Numbered from the stretch's first letter, positions 1-5,261 are shown. The stretch is 25,557 nt of DNA from JAVBKP01 sp031553975 (GCA_031553975.1 JAVBKP010000002.1:1-25557), one strand, 5' to 3'. A program made the numbers and translations. Notes: generated from the letters alone by a model not told the origin.

Positions 1-592
1 GGATAAATTTCTTCTCTTTATAGGCAAACTGCTTGTCGAATTCTTCTGCTTCGCTGGCATTCACCTCAAAAATATCACTAGTACAAAACTTTCCAGATAT
101 TCCTTTCAATGCATTCTCAAAAATCTCTAAAGCAAGTAATGCAAATGGATATTGACCATCAGGGGCCGTAATGTTAAATTTCTTTGAACCTTTAAACCCG
201 CTACTACAGTAATTCGCTGGGGAGCCATAAATTATAATAGCGCGATAGCCCATATCTGCGGCTATTTTTTTGGAATGCTCAATCAGTGCTTTACCGACAC
301 CCCGCCTTTGAAATTCTGGCAAAACCGAGATTGGCCCGAAAGTAATTGTTTCATGCCTTACGCCCGAATCCTCCAATATATAAGATTTGGTATACATAAT
401 ATTTCCAACGATTTGACTGTTAATCTCAGCCACCAAGCTTAACTCCGGAATAAAATCTGAAGATGCTCGCATTTGATGAACCAAATAATGCTCATCACAA
501 CCTGGCACATGTAAGTTCCAAAAGGCCTCCCTTGTTAGCTCTTCAACAATTCTAAAATCACTCTCTTTTTCCATTCTAATAACAATGTTCAT
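1..592 (-). CDS. GNAT-family N-acetyltransferase (partial, C-terminus off the window)
   Basis: The minus-strand frame is open from an ATG at 592 to the window edge (about 197 codons), starting MNIVIRMEKESDFRIVEELT. It shows the GNAT acetyl-CoA signature: a beta strand (ETITFGPISVLPEFQ) followed by the pyrophosphate-binding loop RRGVGKA and helix ALIEHSKKIAADMGY, then AIIIYGSPANYCSSGF, as in YhbS-like acetyltransferases. GNAT enzymes move acetyl from acetyl-CoA to an amine; the substrate cannot be told here. The start is supported by GGAGG at 597-601, 5 bases upstream, and by a candidate promoter at 646-674. It is divergent from the toxin locus that follows. Family call is firm, specific function unknown. 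Confidence 0.88.
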   Translation of the reverse strand, partial: MNIVIRMEKESDFRIVEELTREAFWNLHVPGCDEHYLVHQMRASSDFIPELSLVAEINSQIVGNIMYTKSYILEDSGVRHETITFGPISVLPEFQRRGVGKALIEHSKKIAADMGYRAIIIYGSPANYCSSGFKGSKKFNITAPDGQYPFALLALEIFENALKGISGKFCTSDIFEVNASEAEEFDKQFAYKEKKFI

Positions 593-645
593 CTTGCCTC
601 CAACAATAAATTTATTTTTCCGCATCAACCTGTATCATTGATAAT

Positions 646-674
646 ATTATATCCCACCCTTCTCGGGTTTTCAT
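646..674 (-). promoter_or_regulatory. Candidate sigma-A promoter of the GNAT gene
   Basis: On the minus strand there is a perfect TATAAT (646-651) with a 17-base spacer to ATGAAA (669-674, four of six matches to TTGACA). It lies 54 bases upstream of the acetyltransferase start. Confidence 0.5.
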
Positions 675-700
675 TAAAATGTTTAATATAAGAATAGGGA

Positions 701-729
701 TTGTGTAAAATTAGGATATAGTGTATAAT
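701..729 (+). promoter_or_regulatory. Promoter of type I toxin locus 1
   Basis: TTGTGT (701-706), a 17-base spacer and a perfect TATAAT (724-729) precede the small toxin ORF at 789. The predicted transcript starts near 736, leaving a leader of about 53 bases that carries the segments complementary to the mRNA 3' end. Confidence 0.6.
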
Positions 730-788
730 ATTGTCAGTTACGAAAACAGGGTGCGAAATTGGCAAATCCTCGAAAGGGGTGATGCCCT

Positions 789-875
789 ATGACAAATTTT
801 GAAGTGTTTATAGCTACTATAGCTGGAATAACATTGATAATTAAGCTCATAAAAGTCTTTACAAAAAAGAGATAA
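789..875 (+). CDS. Small hydrophobic type I toxin (holin-like toxin family), 28 aa
   Basis: A 28-codon ORF starts MTNFEVFIATIAGITLIIKL and ends in a basic tail (KVFTKKR). One membrane-spanning segment (about residues 5-24) with a Lys/Arg C-terminus is the pattern of small Firmicute type I toxins annotated as putative holin-like toxins, which insert in the membrane when over-expressed. The start is set by GAAAGGGG at 772-779; an ATG at 782 in another frame stops after six codons. The ORF runs straight into a hairpin at 872-906, a second terminator follows at 958-985, and a strong antisense promoter faces it at 997-1025. This arrangement, rather than peptide similarity alone, supports the call. 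Toxicity is inferred. Confidence 0.82.
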   Translation: MTNFEVFIATIAGITLIIKLIKVFTKKR

Positions 876-910
876 CCGCCCCTGCATGCAAGTAGTGAGC
901 GGTTATTTCT
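872..910. terminator. Bidirectional terminator inside toxin locus 1
   Basis: A perfect 8-bp stem ATAACCGC/GCGGTTAT (872-879, 899-906) overlaps the toxin stop codon. On the minus strand it is followed by CTCTTTTTTG, a good U-tract that would end the antisense RNA; on the plus strand by TTCTT, which is weaker, so the toxin transcript probably continues to 985. Confidence 0.72.
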
Positions 911-957
911 TAACTATTTAGTTTTGGATTAGCCAAACACCCTGCGGTGTGACTACT

Positions 958-985
958 GAGAGGATGTTTGCGCATCCTCTCTTTT
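958..985 (+). terminator. Terminator of toxin-1 mRNA
   Basis: A perfect 9-bp stem GAGAGGATG/CATCCTCTC (958-966, 973-981) with a 6-base loop is followed by TTTT. It would end the toxin mRNA at about 985; its minus-strand copy forms the 5' end of the antisense RNA. Confidence 0.75.
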
Positions 986-996
986 AGTATATGCAC

Positions 997-1025
997 ATTA
1001 TATGACATTTATCTGAACATGTCAA
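997..1025 (-). promoter_or_regulatory. Consensus promoter of the locus-1 antisense RNA
   Basis: On the minus strand a perfect TTGACA (complement of 1020-1025), a 17-base spacer and a perfect TATAAT (complement of 997-1002) point back into the toxin gene. All 12 hexamer positions match, stronger than the toxin promoter, as expected for an antitoxin RNA made in excess. Confidence 0.8.
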
Positions 1026-1060
1026 ATTTCATTATTAAGAAAGAGCATCAGCATGTTGAT

Positions 1061-1092
1061 TTAACACAGCGGGGACGGTTCTTGCGTGTTAA
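1061..1092. repeat. REP-like palindromic element with a GGGGACGGTTC core
   Basis: Perfect 7-bp inverted arms TTAACAC/GTGTTAA (1061-1067, 1086-1092) enclose AGCGGGGACGGTTCTTGC. The GGGGACGGTTCT core flanked by GTGT-type arms is, from memory, a motif often seen beside IS200/REP-associated tyrosine transposases in Firmicutes. No transposase is present, so this would be a solo copy. Confidence 0.45.
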
Positions 1093-1121
1093 TAGCAAGT
1101 ATTGTTGCTTAAACTGCGGGT

Positions 1122-1595
1122 TTGAAAAGAGCGAATATCAAGGTACCAGTAAATATTGACCTTGCACAGTTTTCAGAGATTGTTAATCCAGCGGTTGACA
1201 CTGAAAATAGAAAGATTCTGAGAAAAATAGTAATGGACTTTTGGAACGATATTGATACACAAACTTGGGATAACTTGAATACTTATTTTCTAGATAACGC
1301 CACTATAAATTGGAATAACACAAACGAACAATTTAATATTGAGGAATTTATAATAGCAAACAGAGAATATCCTGGCAGTTGGGTTATCAAAATAGAACGA
1401 CTTGAAGTAATGAACAATTTGGTTATATCTGTTGTTAAAGTGCAATTGAAAGATGATAATACCTCATTCCACGCAACATCTTTTTTTGAATTTGAAAACG
1501 ATAAAATCAAGATGCTTAATGAATATTGGGGAAGCGATGAAATTGCTCCTCAGTGGAGGTTAGAAAGGAAAATAGGAAAGGCCATTACATCCTAA
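1122..1595 (+). CDS. NTF2-like (SnoaL-type) protein, start uncertain
   Basis: Residues from about 30 onward (ENRKILRKIVMDFWNDIDTQ ... WVIKIERLE ... VISVVKVQLKDDNTSFHATSFF ... DKIKMLNEYWGSD) fit the cone-shaped NTF2/SnoaL-like fold of about 120 residues: an N-terminal helix pair, then strands with a closing EYWG. Such proteins are small-ligand binding or isomerase-like; no catalytic set can be assigned. The frame opens with TTG at 1122, without a convincing ribosome site, and the first ATG in frame (1233) would cut into the first helix. The upstream part is next to the palindromic element at 1061-1092 and the antisense promoter, so the original 5' end may have been lost. It could be a working gene with a TTG start or a 5'-truncated remnant. 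Confidence 0.6.
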   Translation: MKRANIKVPVNIDLAQFSEIVNPAVDTENRKILRKIVMDFWNDIDTQTWDNLNTYFLDNATINWNNTNEQFNIEEFIIANREYPGSWVIKIERLEVMNNLVISVVKVQLKDDNTSFHATSFFEFENDKIKMLNEYWGSDEIAPQWRLERKIGKAITS

Positions 1596-1736
1596 TATTG
1601 CCCCATCAGCCTGGGCTTTGATAATGACGATGCAGGGCATGAAGCAGCCAAGCAGATTTGTGCTTTCCCGCTTTACCATTTGTTGTCCCAATCTGTCCTA
1701 ATTTGCCCCATCATTCGTGTAGACAGGTGGCTGTAA
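1596..1736 (+). pseudogene. Fragment of a Toprim-domain protein
   Basis: This 46-codon open frame lacks a start codon and directly follows the NTF2-like stop. It reads SLGFDNDDAGHEAAKQI near its start, which resembles the Toprim acidic motif (D-N-D-x-A-G-x-x-A-A) of DUF3991/Toprim primase-like proteins carried on conjugative elements. The rest (ICAFPLYHLLSQSV) ends at TAA 1734. Only the motif region is left, so it is a relic of a mobile element rather than a working gene. The call rests on one motif. Confidence 0.5.
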
Positions 1737-1749
1737 AATAAAGTATTAT
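1720..1749 (+). promoter_or_regulatory. Promoter of type I toxin locus 2
   Basis: TAGACA (1720-1725), an 18-base spacer and TATTAT (1744-1749) predict a start near 1756, exactly where the leader begins AGAGCCGA, the segment complementary to the mRNA 3' end. Confidence 0.55.
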
Positions 1750-1803
1750 GTAATGAGAGCCGAAGAAAGTGGTGCTTGGTCTAGCTTGAAAGGAGGAGTA
1801 CAT

Positions 1804-1980
1804 ATGCGCAAATCTAATCAGAAAGGATCTAGCGATGGAAACTTTATTTCTAGTCATGCAGACAACTGTCTGTATGATAGATCTGGGTATTCAGATTTAC
1901 AAACTGCTGAAAAGCAAAAAGAAGTAAAGAAAAAACCACTCGATGTTTTCCCGACGGTGAGTGGTTTGATCTTTATCTAA
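1804..1980 (+). CDS. Leader ORF overlapping toxin 2 in another frame, 58 codons
   Basis: ATG 1804 has the best ribosome site of the locus (GAAAGGAGGA, 1789-1798). It opens a hydrophilic ORF starting MRKSNQKGSSDGNF that runs across the whole nested toxin ORF (1835-1927) in a different frame and over the terminator hairpin. The peptide has no membrane segment and resembles nothing I know. By analogy with mok over hok, its translation may control access to the toxin start. It may equally be a chance frame whose ribosome site is used for loading. Confidence 0.4.
   Translation: MRKSNQKGSSDGNFISSHADNCLYDRSGYSDLQTAEKQKEVKKKPLDVFPTVSGLIFI
1835..1927 (+). CDS. Small hydrophobic type I toxin, 30 aa
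   Basis: A 30-codon ORF begins METLFLVMQTTVCMIDLGIQ and ends IYKLLKSKKK: one hydrophobic helix (about residues 3-25) and a Lys-rich tail, as in holin-like type I toxins. AAAGG at 1822-1826 is 8 bases from the ATG. It is nested out of frame in the leader ORF that starts at 1804. The stop is 5 bases before a perfect 9-bp hairpin, and an antisense promoter lies at 2024-2053. Architecture matches locus 1, about 1 kb upstream, although the two peptides and RNAs are divergent. Membrane toxicity is inferred from type, not shown. Confidence 0.75.
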   Translation: METLFLVMQTTVCMIDLGIQIYKLLKSKKK

Positions 1981-2017
1981 TTACTTAATTGAGGGCCAAG
2001 CATCATTCTCGGCTCTT
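1926..2017 (-). ncRNA. Predicted antisense RNA antitoxin of locus 2
   Basis: The promoter at 2024-2053 would start a minus-strand RNA near 2017, ending at the U-tract near 1926, about 92 bases. It is complementary to the toxin mRNA from just after the stop to its 3' end, and its own first bases (AGAGCCGAGAATGATGCTTG) closely resemble the sense mRNA 5' end, so it can compete for the same 3' segment. Ends are predicted. Confidence 0.62.
1933..1972. terminator. Bidirectional hairpin after toxin 2
   Basis: A perfect 9-bp stem AAACCACTC/GAGTGGTTT (1933-1941, 1959-1967). On the minus strand the stem is followed by TTTCTTTACTTC and its own last T run, a good terminator for the antisense RNA. On the plus strand GATCTTT follows, so read-through to the next hairpin is likely. 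Confidence 0.7.
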
Positions 2018-2027
2018 TTATTTATTA
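1991..2027 (+). terminator. Terminator of toxin-2 mRNA
   Basis: GAGGGCC (1991-1997) pairs with GGCTCTT (2011-2017), seven pairs with two G-U, followed by TTATTTATTAT. This is the likely end of the toxin message; the same bases can instead pair with the mRNA leader. Confidence 0.5.
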
Positions 2028-2053
2028 TATATCATTTGTCACAAAAGTGGCAA
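2024..2053 (-). promoter_or_regulatory. Promoter of the locus-2 antisense RNA
   Basis: On the minus strand TTGCCA (complement of 2048-2053), an 18-base spacer and a perfect TATAAT (complement of 2024-2029) drive transcription back across the toxin 3' region. Confidence 0.68.
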
Positions 2054-2201
2054 CAAAAAAAACAATAAATTCAGACATCGAATTACATATTACGACAAAT
2101 TTATAGATATATATCAATTATCGGTCTTTTGGCTGACCATCTATGATTCTTCATGCTGGCTATTAGAAGAATAGCGGGCGTATACGACGGCTTTCATTGT
2201 A

Positions 2202-3194
2202 TCACCGAGCCTTTCCTTCAAGTTTCTTTTGCACAGATTTAATACTTTCTATATAATCCTTTTCAGCAGTTGAAATGTTGTCTTTAACTCGCTCTCTGTA
2301 TTTTTCGCATTCAGCTGTAGCCTTTTCTAATGCTGCCTTATGGCTGACTGTTCCAGCATTTTGCAAAACTCCATTACCATATGATTTGGCAAAATTATCA
2401 AGCTCTAAGACCCAATCTTTCATATACATTGGTTTATGTTGTAGTGCTCTAAGCTCTGCTAACTCAAAAAAGGCTGTAACCATTCTGTTTAGCAGTGTGA
2501 GCTCTGTTTGGTTCAAATAGTTTTTAGCAATTTGAGTTTCACTTTTAGTAGGATGTTCGCCACTAAATACTGTCAATCCCATAAATGGAAGTTCTGCATT
2601 GGCACGATTAGCGATGACCTCTGGCGCAGTGTGTCCATGTGCAGCATAGTGAATTTTATTTTGCACAATTTTGAAGAAACGTTGAGATTCTTGGATTCTT
2701 GGGTCATAGTCAACACTTGTTGCATAAATATCAAGGACTTGGCGGTAAAATACTTTTTCACTAGAACGAATATCACGAATACGTTCTAATAGCTCTTTCC
2801 AATAGTTACCACCGCCAGCTTTTTTAAGAAGATCATCATTCATAGAAAAGCCTTTAATTAGATATTCTTTTAATATTTGATTTGCCCATATTCGGAATTG
2901 TGTACCACGTAAAGACTTTACACGATAGCCTACGGAAATGATAACGTCAAGACTGTAAAATGCAACAGGTCTGTCAGAATTTGGAATGTGCAAATTTTGC
3001 ACATTCGTTTCCTTGTGGACCTCACCCTCAGAAAATACATTATTTATATGCTTGGTGATAACGCTTCTGTCACGCTGGAATAATTCGGCTATTTGCATTT
3101 GCGAGAGCCAAACATTTTCATTTTCCATATGAACATCTATTTTCGTCAACCCATCAAGAGTTTGATACATTATAATTTCGCTATTTTGATTCAT
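2202..3194 (-). CDS. rhuM: RhuM-family (virulence RhuM) protein
   Basis: A 330-residue protein with the hallmarks of the RhuM family: N-terminal KIDVHMENENVWLSQMQIAE, then LFQRDRSVITKHINNVF (a helix-turn-helix-like region, about residues 28-50), FYSLDVIISVGYRVKS and RGTQFRIWANQILKEYLIKG. The C-terminal half is mostly helical (ELAELRALQHKPMYMKDW) and ends in a charged coiled-coil-like tail. RhuM proteins are widespread on genomic islands; the biochemical role is unknown, with DNA binding suspected from the N-terminus. The start MNQNSEI at 3194 is chosen because GAGGTGG lies 6 bases upstream; an in-frame ATG at 3218 has none. A promoter with a LexA-box-like dyad lies at 3290-3318. It stands alone, with no restriction-modification partner in the window. 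Confidence 0.88.
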   Translation of the reverse strand: MNQNSEIIMYQTLDGLTKIDVHMENENVWLSQMQIAELFQRDRSVITKHINNVFSEGEVHKETNVQNLHIPNSDRPVAFYSLDVIISVGYRVKSLRGTQFRIWANQILKEYLIKGFSMNDDLLKKAGGGNYWKELLERIRDIRSSEKVFYRQVLDIYATSVDYDPRIQESQRFFKIVQNKIHYAAHGHTAPEVIANRANAELPFMGLTVFSGEHPTKSETQIAKNYLNQTELTLLNRMVTAFFELAELRALQHKPMYMKDWVLELDNFAKSYGNGVLQNAGTVSHKAALEKATAECEKYRERVKDNISTAEKDYIESIKSVQKKLEGKAR

Positions 3195-3289
3195 GTTTAG
3201 CCACCTCAAGCATTTCAACTAACGTTTTTTCAACCGCTTTCCTTCTTTCGTGATGTCTGCCAACCTCTCATTGTCGTTTTCACAAGTAC

Positions 3290-3318
3290 ATAATACCACA
3301 AAAGGAACAGGTGTTCAA
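3290..3318 (-). promoter_or_regulatory. RhuM promoter with overlapping LexA (SOS) box candidate
   Basis: On the minus strand TTGAAC (complement of 3313-3318), a 17-base spacer and TATTAT (complement of 3290-3295) form a promoter 96 bases from the rhuM start. GAAC-N4-GTTC (3305-3316), the core dyad of Firmicute LexA boxes, overlaps the -35 element, where a bound repressor would block transcription. Outer bases (G and A) depart from the B. subtilis consensus CGAAC/GTTCG. Confidence 0.55.
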
Positions 3319-3343
3319 TTCGTCAATTGCCATGATTTAAAAA

Positions 3344-3445
3344 TTACATAGGCAGAAATGGCTTAGGACGCTTGATCTTAACACCGATTTCGGAGAAATA
3401 CGACGACAGTTAGATAAGATAGTAGAACAGCATTTATTAATTTAA
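3344..3445 (+). pseudogene. Possible C-terminal coding remnant
   Basis: A 33-codon stretch after a stop, without start codon, reads TLDLNTDFGEIRRQLDKIVE and ends QHLLI before TAA 3443. Its amphipathic composition looks coding rather than random, but I do not recognise the family. It may be the tail of a deleted gene of the island. Otherwise 3319-3504 holds nothing I can identify. Confidence 0.2.
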
Positions 3446-3504
3446 TGCTATAAATCATTCAAAAACACAACAAATCCGAACCCATCCCCCACAGGGAATA
3501 TACG

Positions 3505-3760
3505 ACTGCACCCCCAAAAACAGGTTTTTCGGGGACCCCGCGAGTTCAGATTATCGTTGTTTGGTGCCGCTGGACGGTGCCACCCCACAAGGTGATACTA
3601 TCTTTATGCTACTACCGTAGCGGTTTTGTAGCACATGTAGGGCCCCTCGGCTACGCACCCCACATGTCACCATCTCATATGCCGCGCTGCGGCTTGCCTG
3701 TCTGACATGCGGGTCCCCTCGGCTACGCCGTCCATCACGGTCCCGGTGACGCTTCGACCC
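3505..3760. repeat. GC-rich hairpin-repeat region (locus C of the dispersed repeat family)
   Basis: No gene is seen here. The region is packed with stem-loops: CCCC..AAAAAC/GTTTTT..GGGG (3511-3534), GCTAC/GTAGC (3608-3621), GCCGC/GCGGC (3681-3693). A 24-base block ending CCCCTCGGCTACGC occurs at 3633-3656 and, with three differences, at 3705-3728, exactly 72 bases apart. GGGGACCCCGC and GGGTCCCC motifs recall the repeats after 5271 and 8489. The G+C content is clearly above that of neighbouring coding DNA. Confidence 0.6.
3561..3577. repeat. 17-bp copy of the tRNA-Leu 3' end (att-like direct repeat)
   Basis: TTGGTGCCGCTGGACGG is identical to 3816-3832, which holds the encoded CCA, acceptor strand and part of the T arm of the tRNA. 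Integrases of genomic islands often use exactly this part of a tRNA as attachment site. No integrase gene is in the window, so it would be a scar. Confidence 0.5.
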
Positions 3761-3775
3761 AATTCAAAGAGCGCA

Positions 3776-3810
3776 ATAAAAAAATACCCGAATCAGAGAT
3801 TCGGATATTT
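3776..3810 (-). terminator. Terminator of the tRNA-Leu gene
   Basis: A 7-bp stem CCGAATC/GATTCGG (3788-3794, 3798-3804), extended by G-U and A-T pairs, is followed on the minus strand by a run of seven T. Confidence 0.8.
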
Positions 3811-3816
3811 TCTTAT

Positions 3817-3904
3817 TGGTGCCGCTGGACGGGGTCGAACCGTCACGGTATTACTACCACTGGATTTTGAGTCCAGCGCGTCTGCCAATTCCACCACAGC
3901 GGCA
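3817..3904 (-). tRNA. tRNA-Leu (anticodon CAA)
   Basis: On the minus strand the acceptor TGCCGCT (3904-3898) pairs with AGCGGCA (3826-3820) and CCA is encoded (3819-3817). The anticodon stem CTGGA/TCCAG encloses CTCAAAA with anticodon CAA, which reads UUG. The D-arm GAATTGGCAGAC and a long variable arm (GTGGTAGTAATACCGTG) are those of a class II leucine tRNA; the T arm is GACGGTTCGACCCCGTC. An own promoter and terminator flank it. Confidence 0.95.
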
Positions 3905-3916
3905 TGACACTTAATT

Positions 3917-3945
3917 AATATACCATATGATGTGGTTTTTGTAAA
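3917..3945 (-). promoter_or_regulatory. Promoter of the tRNA-Leu gene
   Basis: TTTACA (complement of 3940-3945), a 17-base spacer and TATATT (complement of 3917-3922) lie 13 bases upstream of the mature tRNA 5' end on the minus strand. Confidence 0.65.
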
Positions 3946-4014
3946 GAGGTATATGAATTGTTTCGGGGTATTAACTTTTTTATTAACTTTTTTAATGATT
4001 CTGCAAAAAACCTC

Positions 4015-4043
4015 TTGCCATACCAATTACTTTATTATATAAT
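4015..4043 (+). promoter_or_regulatory. Promoter of yajC
   Basis: TTGCCA (4015-4020), a 17-base spacer and perfect TATAAT (4038-4043) give a start near 4050, 43 bases before the yajC ATG. A tandem ATTAACTTTTTT repeat just upstream (about 3970-3994) makes the DNA A/T-rich, possibly an UP-like element. Confidence 0.75.
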
Positions 4044-4092
4044 GACACACGCATGAAAATAGCAAGTAAAAAGTAAACGGAGGATTTTATTT

Positions 4093-4464
4093 ATGTCTAC
4101 AGGACAATTAATGCAGTTAGCACCATTATTACTAATCTTTATATTGATGTATTTTATGATGATTAGACCGCAGAGAAAAAAAGAAAAACAAGTGGCTTCT
4201 ATGAGAAGCGCCCTAAAGGCTGGGGATGAGATTTTAACAATCGGTGGCATCTATGGAAAAGTTATGAAAGTAAAAGACGATAGATTGACAATCGAAGTAG
4301 GGGCAGGCAAAACAAAATTTGAGGTTGCCAAATGGGCTGTTCAAACAGTGATTAATGCTGCGCCAGAGTCTAAAAGAATCGAAGATAGAGCAGAAGAGAA
4401 GAATGAAGAAACACCAGTTGAAGAAGTTTCAACAGGGGATAGCAAAGAAAAAACAGAAGAGTAA
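4093..4464 (+). CDS. yajC: Preprotein translocase subunit YajC
   Basis: A 123-residue protein with one N-terminal membrane helix (about residues 9-26, LAPLLLIFILMYFMMI), the invariant RPQRKK just after it, and the YajC core ALKAGDEILTIGGIYGKVMKVKDDRLTIEV. The acidic, low-complexity tail (about residues 95-123) is common in Firmicute YajC. YajC joins SecDF beside the SecYEG channel and helps protein export. AACGGAGGA sits 8 bases before the ATG. In relatives yajC stands close to scfA-scfB-secDF; here it is about 6.7 kb away from scfA. Confidence 0.95.
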   Translation: MSTGQLMQLAPLLLIFILMYFMMIRPQRKKEKQVASMRSALKAGDEILTIGGIYGKVMKVKDDRLTIEVGAGKTKFEVAKWAVQTVINAAPESKRIEDRAEEKNEETPVEEVSTGDSKEKTEE

Positions 4465-4495
4465 GATTGGGTTCCTAACAACTGGGAGGTAAAGT

Positions 4496-5254
4496 ATGAC
4501 TTATGCACAGATGTTAGATGCGATGATTATTAAAAGCGAATTATCACTTAGGCAGATTGCTAAGAGATGTGCCGAATTTAATGTATCCATCACACCGTCT
4601 TACATATCACAACTAAAGAACGCCAAACTTCCACCTGCCTCTGAAGAGGTAACATTGGCATTAGCCCAAGTGTGTGGTGAGAAGAATACTTCATTCTTAA
4701 TATTTCAAGGGTACTTGGAAAAAGCACCAAAGTTAATGCAAAACTATATTTTTTCAACAGCTGATCTGAGCAAAAAATTTATTGCATCTTTGGTAAAAGA
4801 TCATCATGAAGTGCCAGAAGAATACCAAGATTATATTGATAGTCTTGATGTAATATCGTCATTGGAATTATCTGAGCAACATGTAAACGGGGAAGAAACG
4901 GCCTCTATTTCAGAGTTAGTAGATCAAATGAAACTGGCTACGGGAGGATTCACTAAAGATGATGCGGGAAAGGAATCTGTTAAGTTTTTCTTGACAGATA
5001 CTTCTATGGCACCACTTATTCCCGTCAACTCATTCTTATACATCATGCCTACTAGGCGAGATTGGCTCAAAAACCGTGATGTTATAGCCTTTTATCCACC
5101 AGCGTCAAAGACATTGGTAATCAGGAGGTTTTTTGAGGAGCGGGGTAGGATTTTACTTCTGCCAGAAGATAGAAACTTTCCAATCTTTACATATGACAGC
5201 ATTGACGAGCTTAACTACTTTGGTAAAGCCATGTCCTATAGATGTGACTTATAA
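4496..5254 (+). CDS. HTH regulator with S24/LexA-like C-terminal domain lacking the catalytic lysine
   Basis: A 252-residue protein with an N-terminal helix-turn-helix (about 16-50: LSLRQIAKRCAEFNVSITPS then YISQLKNAKLPP) and a C-terminal S24/LexA-type peptidase fold (about 162-252). The nucleophile motif is present as DTSMAPLIP with Ser170, followed by FLYIMP and DVIAFYPP. Where the family has the general-base Lys (V-K-R), this protein reads TLVIRRFF, with Arg210/Arg211. It may therefore bind DNA and respond to a signal without self-cleavage. It begins 31 bases after yajC with GGGAGG before the ATG and is probably co-transcribed. Targets unknown. Confidence 0.72.
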   Translation: MTYAQMLDAMIIKSELSLRQIAKRCAEFNVSITPSYISQLKNAKLPPASEEVTLALAQVCGEKNTSFLIFQGYLEKAPKLMQNYIFSTADLSKKFIASLVKDHHEVPEEYQDYIDSLDVISSLELSEQHVNGEETASISELVDQMKLATGGFTKDDAGKESVKFFLTDTSMAPLIPVNSFLYIMPTRRDWLKNRDVIAFYPPASKTLVIRRFFEERGRILLLPEDRNFPIFTYDSIDELNYFGKAMSYRCDL

Positions 5255-5261
5255 TTCTATT

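Larger units (their letters stand above)
747..944 (+). promoter_or_regulatory. Complementary 5' and 3' ends of toxin-1 mRNA
   Basis: Leader segments CAGGGTG (747-753), TTGGC (759-763) and ATCC (766-769) are exact complements of CACCCTG (938-944), GCCAA (932-936) and GGAT (926-929) in the 3' region, in the right order for one long-range helix. In known type I toxin mRNAs (TxpA, AapA1 and Hok types) such closure keeps the full-length message untranslated. The CACCC part can alternatively form a local hairpin ACACC/GGTGT (937-950). Confidence 0.6.
862..990 (-). ncRNA. Predicted antisense RNA antitoxin of locus 1
   Basis: A consensus promoter at 997-1025 would start a minus-strand RNA near 990. 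It would end at the U-tract after the 906-872 hairpin, giving about 130 bases fully complementary to the 3' half of the toxin mRNA, including the segments that pair with the mRNA leader. This matches convergent antitoxins such as RatA/TxpA. Ends are predicted from promoter and terminator only. Confidence 0.68.
1756..2016 (+). promoter_or_regulatory. Complementary 5' and 3' ends of toxin-2 mRNA
   Basis: AGAGCCGA at the predicted 5' end (1756-1763) and TGCTTGG (1773-1779) are exact complements of TCGGCTCT (2009-2016) and CCAAGCA (1996-2002). Fifteen pairs in two ordered blocks would close the whole message in a circle and occlude the ribosome sites at 1789-1826 only indirectly. Confidence 0.62.

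Noticed and set aside
968..1159. 63-codon plus-strand frame
   Set aside because: It crosses the antisense promoter of toxin locus 1 and the palindromic element, with no ribosome site; coding is unlikely.
3707..3907. Plus-strand 66-codon frame across the tRNA
   Set aside because: Antisense of tRNA-Leu and its terminator.
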